From Gaiella occulta (GTDB lineage: Bacteria; Actinomycetota; Thermoleophilia; Gaiellales; Gaiellaceae), in contig NZ_QQZY01000010.1 of the NCBI RefSeq assembly GCF_003351045.1, positions 36,209 through 100,208 on the forward strand: a stretch of 64,000 bases of DNA, written 5' to 3'. Position 1 is the first letter of the stretch. The number at the start of each line of letters is the position of its first letter. The notes under the pieces were generated by a model, which searched no databases, was not told the origin of the DNA, and was given only the letters and a program-made list of their open reading frames with translations. The translations under genes were made by a program, and so were the position numbers. Below are positions 58,277 through 64,000 of the stretch, piece after piece.

Positions 58277-59164
58277 ATGGAACCAGCCCAAGAAGAAATG
58301 CCCGCCGGCATCGACGTCGATCTCCTCAAATCGGAGATCAAGAACACCTACGCGTGCGTGTCGCAGGAGCCCGACAGGGACTTCATCTTCCCGACCGGGC
58401 GCGCCTGGGCGCAAGACCTCGACTACCCGCCCGAGCTCGCGAACGTGCCAGAGGCGGCGGTCGAGTCGTTCGCAGGAGTCGCAAACCCCTGGGAGATCGG
58501 CCGGCTCTCCGCCGGTGAGCGCGTGCTCGACCTCGGCTGCGGCGCAGGCACCGACACGCTCGTCGCCGCGCAGATGGTCGGCCCCGAAGGAAGCGTCACC
58601 GGCATCGACATGACGCCCGAGATGCTCGCCAAGGCGCGTCGGGCCGCCACGGAGATGCGCGCCACCAACGTCGAGTTCGTCGAAGGCGAGATCGAGCTGC
58701 TGCCATTCGCCGACGAGAGCATCGACGTCGTGATCTCGAACGGCGTCATCGACCTCCTCCCCGACAAGGACACGGTCTTCGCGGAGATCTACCGCGTCCT
58801 GTGCCCGGGGGGCCGCATCCAGCTCGCCGACGTCACGATCCAGCAGCCGGTCAGCCAGGAAGGCAAACGCAACATCGACCTCTGGACCGGCTGAATCGCC
58901 GGCGCTCTGCTGGAAGCAGAGTACGCGCAAATCCTGCAACGACACGGCTTCGAGCGAATCGAGACCGGCAACCTCGTCGCAACCTACGCACGCTCGACGT
59001 CGGAGGACACCCGGCGAAAAGCCATCAAATTCGGTGCGAACGGGACAACGGTGAAGGCCTACAAAGCCGTCGCGCCTGCGCGAGCGGCCGGGCGCACGGG
59101 GGCCGACGGCGAGCAGCCGACGAGCTCACGCCCGCTTCGAGAGAACGACGACAAAGGGAGATGA
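58277..59164 (+). CDS. Second ArsM-like methyltransferase with in-frame TGA (probable selenoprotein)
   Basis: 295 codons with TGA at codon 206 (58892-58894). N-terminal NTYACVSQEP and FPTGRAWAQDLDY, motif I VLDLGCGAGTDT at 83-94, DMTPEMLAKAR and VISNGVIDLLPDK are intact. The TGA stands in IDLWTG-TGA-IAGALLEAEYAQIL, the same spot as in the paralogue at 56573-57364. After it, GFERIETGNLVATY and IKFGANGTTVKAYK complete the normal C-terminus; the stop is 59162-59164. A hairpin directly after the TGA fits a bacterial SECIS. The DsrE gene follows after two bases. Confidence 0.82.
58902..58926 (+). promoter_or_regulatory. Candidate bacterial SECIS hairpin
   Basis: After TGA (58892-58894) the RNA can fold GCG-CTCTGCT / AGCAGAG-TA-CGC: seven uninterrupted pairs, a two-base bulge, three more pairs, closing a GGA loop at 58912-58914. 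The loop begins 17 bases after the TGA and starts with G, meeting the known bSECIS rules (distance and G in the first loop positions). SelB binding is inferred. Confidence 0.65.
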
Positions 59165-59166
59165 CG

Positions 59167-59535
59167 ATGACGGACGGACAAAAGGTGCTCGTGAACCTGG
59201 CGACGGGACTGGAGGATGCCGAACGCGTGACGATCGCCTTCCTCGTCGCAACCGCCGCGCTCGACAAGGGCAAGCCCGCCGCGATCTGGCTGACAAAGGA
59301 CGCGGTGCGGCTTGCGCTGCCAGACGAGGCGAAAGGCGAAGCGTGCGACGGCTGCCCGCCGCTCGAGCGGCTGTTCGGCCAGTTCGCAGACGGAGGCGGC
59401 GAGCTGCTCGTTTGCCCGATCTGCTTCAACTCGCGCAAGCTCGACGAATCACAGCTCGTCGGCAACGCGAGGATCGCCGGCGCGTCACCGCTCCACGACT
59501 GGATCGGCGAGGGTGCGACCGTTTTCAGCTACTGA
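59167..59535 (+). CDS. DsrE-family protein with two CxxC motifs
   Basis: The 122-residue protein has the DsrE/TusD-like alpha/beta fold (VLVNLATGLEDAERVTIAFLVATAAL) with Cys60-x2-Cys63 (ACDGC) and Cys83-x2-Cys86 (VCPIC). DsrE proteins carry sulfur (or possibly selenium) on cysteine. AAAGGGAG at 59153-59160 favours ATG 59167; one six bases earlier also exists. It follows the methyltransferase at once, so a sulfur/selenium carrier role in the locus is a reasonable guess. Confidence 0.82.
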   Translation: MTDGQKVLVNLATGLEDAERVTIAFLVATAALDKGKPAAIWLTKDAVRLALPDEAKGEACDGCPPLERLFGQFADGGGELLVCPICFNSRKLDESQLVGNARIAGASPLHDWIGEGATVFSY

Positions 59536-59548
59536 CGCGCCGAGAGCC

Positions 59549-60199
59549 GTGCGGCTCGACCGCGGCGCGCTGACGGCACTCACGGGCGTCGCAGCCGCCG
59601 CCTGGGTCGCACTGGTACTCCAACCGGACGGGATGGCGATGGGAATGCCTGCGTTCCTCGCCGGCTGGACGCTGATGATGGCCGCGATGATGCTGCCCTC
59701 GATCGCGCCGCTCGTGCTGCTCCACCGGCGCGTCAGGGGTGGCGGTCGGAGCACCGTCGCGCTTGCGCTCGGCTACCTGTTCGTGTGGGCGGCCTTCGGC
59801 CTGCCGGCATTCGCGGCGCAGCTCGCGCTCGGTGACCGGGCGCCCGCCGGAGCCGTCGCGGCCGTACTGGTCGTCGCCGGCGTCTACCAGCTGACACCAC
59901 TGAAAACCGCCTGCCTGCGCCGCTGCCGCAGCGCGCTCGATTTCCTGATGCAACGGCCGCAACACGGCGCGGTGCGGCTCGGCCTCACACACGGCATCTA
60001 CTGCGTCGGTTGTTGCTGGGGGCTGATGGCGGTACTCGTCGGCGCGGGCGCGATGGGACTCGCCTGGGCCGCGGCGATCGCCGCGCTCGTCTTCGCCGAA
60101 AAACTGCTCCCGGCCGGCGAGCGCTTCGCCCGCCTGACCGGGATCGCTCTCGTTGTCACCGGACTCGTCATCACCGTCGGAGCCGTGCGCCCCGGCTGA
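59549..60199 (+). CDS. DUF2182 integral membrane protein
   Basis: About six TM helices, with the family segments GWTLMMAAMMLPSIAPLV, YQLTPLKTACLRRCRS and LGLTHGIYCVGCCWGLM. Conserved Met, His and Cys in the helices suggest metal binding. DUF2182 is commonly found beside DUF1326, as here. GTG start chosen at 59549, 13 bases after the DsrE stop; one at 59513 is possible. Confidence 0.85.
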   Translation: MRLDRGALTALTGVAAAAWVALVLQPDGMAMGMPAFLAGWTLMMAAMMLPSIAPLVLLHRRVRGGGRSTVALALGYLFVWAAFGLPAFAAQLALGDRAPAGAVAAVLVVAGVYQLTPLKTACLRRCRSALDFLMQRPQHGAVRLGLTHGIYCVGCCWGLMAVLVGAGAMGLAWAAAIAALVFAEKLLPAGERFARLTGIALVVTGLVITVGAVRPG

Positions 60200-60213
60200 A
60201 AAGGAGGAAGAAG

Positions 60214-60828
60214 ATGACAGAAGCATCAAGCTCGTGGAAGCTCGACGGCACCGTCCTGATCGCCTGCAACTGCGACTACGGCTGCCCCTGCAACTTCAAC
60301 GCGCTACCCACCACCGGCGACTGCGAGGGCCAGTGGACATGGCACGTCGAGCACGGACACCTCGGCGGGGTGACGCTCGACGGACTGAACTTCAGCGTTG
60401 CGGCCGACTGGCCGGGCGCGATCCACGAAGGCAACGGCGAAGCGACCGTCTTCGTCGACGACCGCGCCGACGAGCACCAACTGGAAGCGATCGGCACACT
60501 GCTCAGCGGCGAAGCCGGCGGCCCCTGGGCGATCGTCGGCAAGACGCTCACGACGGTGCATGGCCCACACCAGATGCGCTACGAGCTCACGCTCGACGGC
60601 CTCCACACGACGCTGCGTGTCGGCGAGGCGATGGAGCTCGAGCTGGAACCGATCCGCAACCCCGTCAGCGGCGCCGAGGTACATCCCGGCGCCGTCCTTC
60701 CCGAAGGGTTCATCTTCCGCGAAGGCGCCTTCGCCTCCTCCAAGACCTTCCGGGTCGCCGACGGCGTCAACTACGAGCATCCCGGCAAATACGCCGCCAT
60801 CGCCCCGTTCGAGTACGCAGGTCCCTAG
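60214..60828 (+). CDS. DUF1326 cysteine-rich protein
   Basis: A strong AAAAGGAGGA ribosome binding site precedes the ATG. The 204-residue protein begins with CNCDYGCPCNF (Cys 18, 20, 24, 26) and Cys37, the DUF1326 hallmark, followed by GEATVFVDDRA and the SKTFRVADGVNYEHPGKY ending. Function unknown; cysteine cluster and DUF2182 pairing point to metal handling. Last gene of the unit. Confidence 0.88.
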   Translation: MTEASSSWKLDGTVLIACNCDYGCPCNFNALPTTGDCEGQWTWHVEHGHLGGVTLDGLNFSVAADWPGAIHEGNGEATVFVDDRADEHQLEAIGTLLSGEAGGPWAIVGKTLTTVHGPHQMRYELTLDGLHTTLRVGEAMELELEPIRNPVSGAEVHPGAVLPEGFIFREGAFASSKTFRVADGVNYEHPGKYAAIAPFEYAGP

Positions 60829-61130
60829 TGTCTTGAGTCGCTGATCCGTTGGCAGTAGGCGGCGAGGCAGTCGAGGATCTCGTCGGCGGTGGAGCGGGGA
60901 TTCGAATTGCACCGCGAAACGCAGGGACATCACGAGGTGGTAGCACCGTGGCAGCACCGATGGTGTCGCGTTTCCAGATCCGGCAAAGAAAAGCCCTGTC
61001 TCCAGTGACTGTTCAGGTCGTCGGGAGCCAGGGTCGGCGGTTGCCGAGGGCGCGCAGCGCTTCATGCGACCAACCCCGCTGACGCGAACGTGGTGCCCCG
61101 CTACGCGGCCCGCATGACCTTGACCGGGAT
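60829..61130. other. Non-coding or decayed region
   Basis: No intact gene. On the minus strand near 60836-60905 a short frame ends STADEILDCLAAYCQRISDS, which may be the tail of a decayed mobile-element protein, but no frame links it to a domain. The rest looks degenerate. Confidence 0.4.
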
Positions 61131-61317
61131 GGGGTCAGGTCTTCTTCGTTCCACCCGCGGCCGCCACGGACGAGATCCATCCCCATCGCCACAGGCATAG
61201 ACACGCCGGTGGACGGTCGGAGACCGAGCAGCCGAGGCTGGTGGCGAGCTCGCGCAAGCTGCAGCCGTGCTCGATATGCGCGATCACGAGCGGGTGGAAC
61301 GAAGAAGACCTGACCCC
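61131..61317. mobile_element. Small element with 28-base perfect inverted repeats
   Basis: GGGGTCAGGTCTTCTTCGTT... (61131-61158) and its exact reverse complement (61290-61317) bracket 131 bases. The GGGGTCAGGTCTT end resembles termini seen with REP-associated (RAYT/IS200-like) transposases. Inside, the minus strand encodes IEHGCSLRELATSLGCSVS, an HTH like that of such transposases, with a frameshift after it. Probably a non-autonomous remnant. Confidence 0.65.
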
Positions 61318-62145
61318 GGCCTCCCTCATAGACCCGCACTCCGTCCCAGTTCGCCTGCGGGATGGTGGTTGCGCCGGTCGCCGCCGCGACTGCGGCGCCG
61401 TAGAGGTCAAGGACGAGCAGCCGCCTCGCGCGCCGCGCAGCTCGGTAGATGCTCACAAGGCGATCGACGTTCTGCGGGGAGAACATCGCGAGCACCAAGC
61501 CTGCAGCGGACTCGATCGTCTCGTGAGCGTGCGCTTCGACATCGTCCTCGGAGGCGAGGCCCCGCGAAGCTGCGTCTGCCTCGCCCATCCTTGTGCCTTC
61601 CACGATTAGGGCGTCTATGTCGGGGGGGGGGGCGGATTGGTGATGAGCCGCTCGAAGAGGCCGTGCTTTCGGCCGTGGCCGCGGAGATCTCCGCTGTAGA
61701 AGAGCCTCCGTCCGCCCGCCTCTACGAGGAGCGCGTATGCGTCGAAGGCGCTGTGATCTACGAGGAAGGGCGTGATCTTGAACGGGCCGAGCTCGAACGG
61801 CGTTCGGTCGGCGAGTAGACCAGTGGGCTGGATCCTCGCTCCCATCGGAGTAAAGAACGCGGCCTCAGCAAGGATCCGCGCGGTCGCAGCTCCGACGTAA
61901 ACCGGGATCTCCGGATCGACTTGACCAATCAGACCGTAGTGGTCGGGATGGCCGTGCGTGATGACGACCCCGAGCAGGCTGTTGTCGGGCTTCAGCAAGC
62001 CGCCGATCGTCCGCGGCAGGCTTTCGCCGTCGAGCGCGGCAGCGAGAGGAAGCCCAAGGTCGAGAACCACTCTTGCCCGCTCGTGTTCGACTTCGACGAC
62101 GTTCCCCCCGATTTCGGCGGCGCCGCGATGAATGCACACGCGCAT
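61318..62145 (-). pseudogene. MBL-fold hydrolase/RNase-like gene, frameshifted and interrupted
   Basis: From ATG 62145: RGAAEIGGNVVEVEHE, THGHPDHYGLIG (metal ligands), YVGAATARIL, FLVDHSAFDAYALLVEAGGRRLFYSGDLRGHGRK, then a run of prolines from a tract of 11 C and a premature stop at 61615. One more C (12) or two fewer would join it to DIDALIVEGTRMGEAD and QNVDRLVSIYRAARRARRLLVLDLYGAAVA in the next frame. That part is then cut by the inverted-repeat element after DGVRVYE. RNase J-like beta-CASP order. Confidence 0.75.
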
Positions 62146-62280
62146 GGACGGGAGTGTGGACCGGCTGTCCGTGGCCCGCCAGGTATCGCCAGCTCGCGGC
62201 CCCATGTCTTCGATCGACTCGGGAGCCTCGTGCGTACAGGCACCGCTAGCGCTAGGGCGTTTCTTGTCGCGCCGACGCCT

Positions 62281-63924
62281 CTATTCCGGCGATAAGAACT
62301 CGATCAAAGCCTTGTTGCCATGACGCGACGAGAAGCGTTGGATGTCGTCCGCGACCTCAAGGATCTCGCCGAGAAAGGTCTCGTGCGCATCAAGATCGGA
62401 GTCTTCGCTCGTCCCTTCCACGAAAATGATTGCGAACCGAGCCACGCGCCCATCCGGCTTTCGCCGGAGCACGCGCCCCATCCGCTGCACCATCTGCCGG
62501 CGTTGCTGGCTTGCTGCGAAGATGACGCCGAGGTCGGCCTCCGGCACGTCGACTCCCTCGTCCAGCAGCTTCGGTGCCACGATGACCTTTAGCTGGCCCC
62601 GCGCAAAGCGATGGAAGATTTGTGTGCGGTCGGCGCTGTTGAGTTCGCTGTGTAGCGCCTCGGACGGGACGCCGTTCTGCGCGAGGCTTGCCGAGCACTT
62701 CGACGCCGAATCGATCGTTTGCGTGAAGACGATCGAGCGATCTGAAGCGAGAAAGGCATCGGTCAGTGAGATGAGAACGCGGTACTTTGCCGCGGTGTCT
62801 GCGAGGAGTTGGCGGCGCTTCGAAGATGCGGACAGGTATCGGTTCGCAAGCATCCCTTCACGCTTCGTCCCGTTCTTGCTGAGCTTGTTGACGAAGAGGA
62901 TGAACTCCTCGTAGGGGTCCGCGGGCGCGCCGACGGAGAGCAGCGCTCTCCTCGCCTGCCGCAGAGCCTCCGTATGTTCGTCGTACTCGTCGCGCTCGGC
63001 TGGGGCGAACGCGACCGGCATGAGCGCGACCCGGAACGGCGCCACAACGCCCTCGCCGACCGCGTCCGCGTAGCCGTACGAGAAAACGACCCCGCCGAAA
63101 TACGGGTCGAGCACGTCTTCGTGGCCGCCGTCATCGCGCGCGTAGGTTGCTGTAAGTCCGAGCCGGCGCTCGAACCGGTCCTCGAGCGCCAGCCGGAACC
63201 GTTCGCCGGCGTAGCGGTGGCACTCGTCAGCGATCAAGAGGCCGCGACGCCCGGGAGGGAGCCCCAGCTCGTACGCCGATGCCGAGTTCACAACCGCGAC
63301 TAGGACGTCGCAGGAGGCGAGGTTGCCAGAGTCGCCTGCGCGAAGGACACCGATCCGCGCGTTAGGCATCTGCCCTTCAAGAGCAGCCACCCACTGCTCG
63401 AGCAGTGGGTGCGTCGGAACGACCACAGCGACCTTCCCGTCCTCGGACAGGTGTCGCTCGGCGGCCGCGAGAGCAACCCGCGTCTTCCCGGATCCGGTGA
63501 CCGCTTCGATGACGCCCCTGAAACCGTTCGCTTCCCAACTCTGAAGCGCTCGCCTTTGCCACGGGTACAGATTCGTCGCCCACGCGAAGTCGCCGTCACC
63601 GATGGTCTCGGCCTGCTCCTCTACGTCCTGAACATCCTCGAGCTGCAGGACCTGATCGACCACGGCTCGCAGCTTCTGAAGCCACCACTGCGGCGGCACA
63701 TCGGGGCTCGCGAAGAACAGGTCGGAGCGGGAGTAAAGCGCGCCGTTGATCGGCTTCTTGTCCTCGCCCAAACGGCCTGCAAGGTCGCGGGCCGTCAGAC
63801 CCGGCGACTTGAGGAGCTCGAGGGTAATACGCACCGCTAGTTCCTGACGCCTACTCACTCCGGCTTCTCCGTGGAGGATGACCCGACGGCCGTGGAATCT
63901 GATGGCGGCCTCCTGATGGATCAT
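62281..63924 (-). CDS. SF2 DNA/RNA helicase (XPB/RAD25-like)
   Basis: The 547-residue protein has an N-terminal region (1-110), Q-like YPWQRRALQSWE, Walker A AVTGSGKTRVAL, motif II IADECHRYAG, motif III LGLTATYARDD, motif V APKLLDEGVDVPEADLGV and motif VI RRQMVQRMGRVLRR. The DECH box and layout match XPB-like and restriction/repair helicases. Stands alone; a role in repair or in a defence system beyond the window is possible. Confidence 0.85.
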   Translation of the reverse strand: MIHQEAAIRFHGRRVILHGEAGVSRRQELAVRITLELLKSPGLTARDLAGRLGEDKKPINGALYSRSDLFFASPDVPPQWWLQKLRAVVDQVLQLEDVQDVEEQAETIGDGDFAWATNLYPWQRRALQSWEANGFRGVIEAVTGSGKTRVALAAAERHLSEDGKVAVVVPTHPLLEQWVAALEGQMPNARIGVLRAGDSGNLASCDVLVAVVNSASAYELGLPPGRRGLLIADECHRYAGERFRLALEDRFERRLGLTATYARDDGGHEDVLDPYFGGVVFSYGYADAVGEGVVAPFRVALMPVAFAPAERDEYDEHTEALRQARRALLSVGAPADPYEEFILFVNKLSKNGTKREGMLANRYLSASSKRRQLLADTAAKYRVLISLTDAFLASDRSIVFTQTIDSASKCSASLAQNGVPSEALHSELNSADRTQIFHRFARGQLKVIVAPKLLDEGVDVPEADLGVIFAASQQRRQMVQRMGRVLRRKPDGRVARFAIIFVEGTSEDSDLDAHETFLGEILEVADDIQRFSSRHGNKALIEFLSPE

Positions 63925-64000
63925 ATGGTCAGGCTGTGACAGCGATGGTGGACGGGTTCTCGGCGCCGACGGTGTGGCGGAGGGTCGCCGCGAGTTGCGG

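Noticed and set aside
60836..60905. Minus-strand frame ending STADEILDCLAAYCQRISDS as a transposase tail
   Set aside because: No linked catalytic domain or terminal repeats; resemblance is from memory and too short.
63936..64000. Start of a rightward frame (GTG 63936, ATG 63945) at the right edge
   Set aside because: Only about 20 codons are visible, too few to identify or to support as a gene.

Overview
This window is very GC-rich chromosomal DNA from an actinobacterium-like Gram-positive. The gene content (LytR-CpsA-Psr protein, FtsEX, SmpB/tmRNA, a molybdenum CO-dehydrogenase-type operon, LemA, the thrS-infC-rpmI-rplT and pheST blocks) and codon use fit a deep-branching class such as Thermoleophilia. 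That placement is inferred from gene content and was not tested by a database search. Many start codons lie only 6-9 bases after a TANNNT -10 box, so leaderless transcripts look common here.

Region 1 (1-6981) is the right end of a prophage or integrative element. It has two divergent, mutually related HTH regulators around an operator array, then a tightly overlapping rightward operon of small genes, RecT, a Cas4/RecB-like Fe-S nuclease and a tyrosine integrase. The integrase ends 47 bases from the 3' end of ssrA (tmRNA), which is the inferred attachment site. The left end lies outside the window. Region 2 (7.4-13.1 kb) has a MoxR/CoxD-like ATPase converging on a form II coxSLM operon, then a tandem GNAT gene. 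Region 3 (13.2-24 kb) is housekeeping: smpB, a SemiSWEET, a broken cupin gene, a SUV3-like helicase, ftsEX, prfB with a programmed frameshift, secA, hpf and comF. Region 4 (24-34 kb) joins sugar-nucleotide genes, mtnA and ahcY, then ugd, an LCP protein and hisC. Region 5 (33.5-38.6 kb) is a 2-oxoacid dehydrogenase complex. Region 6 (38.6-49.3 kb) carries pheST, lemA with a truncated partner, and the rplT-rpmI-infC-thrS block. Region 7 (49.3-56.6 kb) holds exported proteins, an ECF sigma factor with a membrane partner, and a secreted HNH protein.

Region 8 (56.5-60.9 kb) is the most striking. An ECF sigma factor and zinc-type anti-sigma factor are co-transcribed with an ArsM-like methyltransferase. 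A second ArsM-like methyltransferase is divergent, followed by DsrE-family, DUF2182 and DUF1326 genes. Both methyltransferases contain one in-frame TGA at the same homologous position, where related enzymes carry a catalytic cysteine, and both continue with clearly homologous sequence after it. A 10-bp hairpin sits just after the second TGA at bacterial SECIS distance. I read these as two selenocysteine-containing methyltransferases in a stress-controlled metalloid or thiol locus.

Region 9 (60.8-64 kb) is a degraded zone. A metallo-beta-lactamase-fold gene is broken by an 11-base homopolymer frameshift and by a 187-bp element with 28-bp perfect inverted repeats, followed by an SF2 helicase gene.
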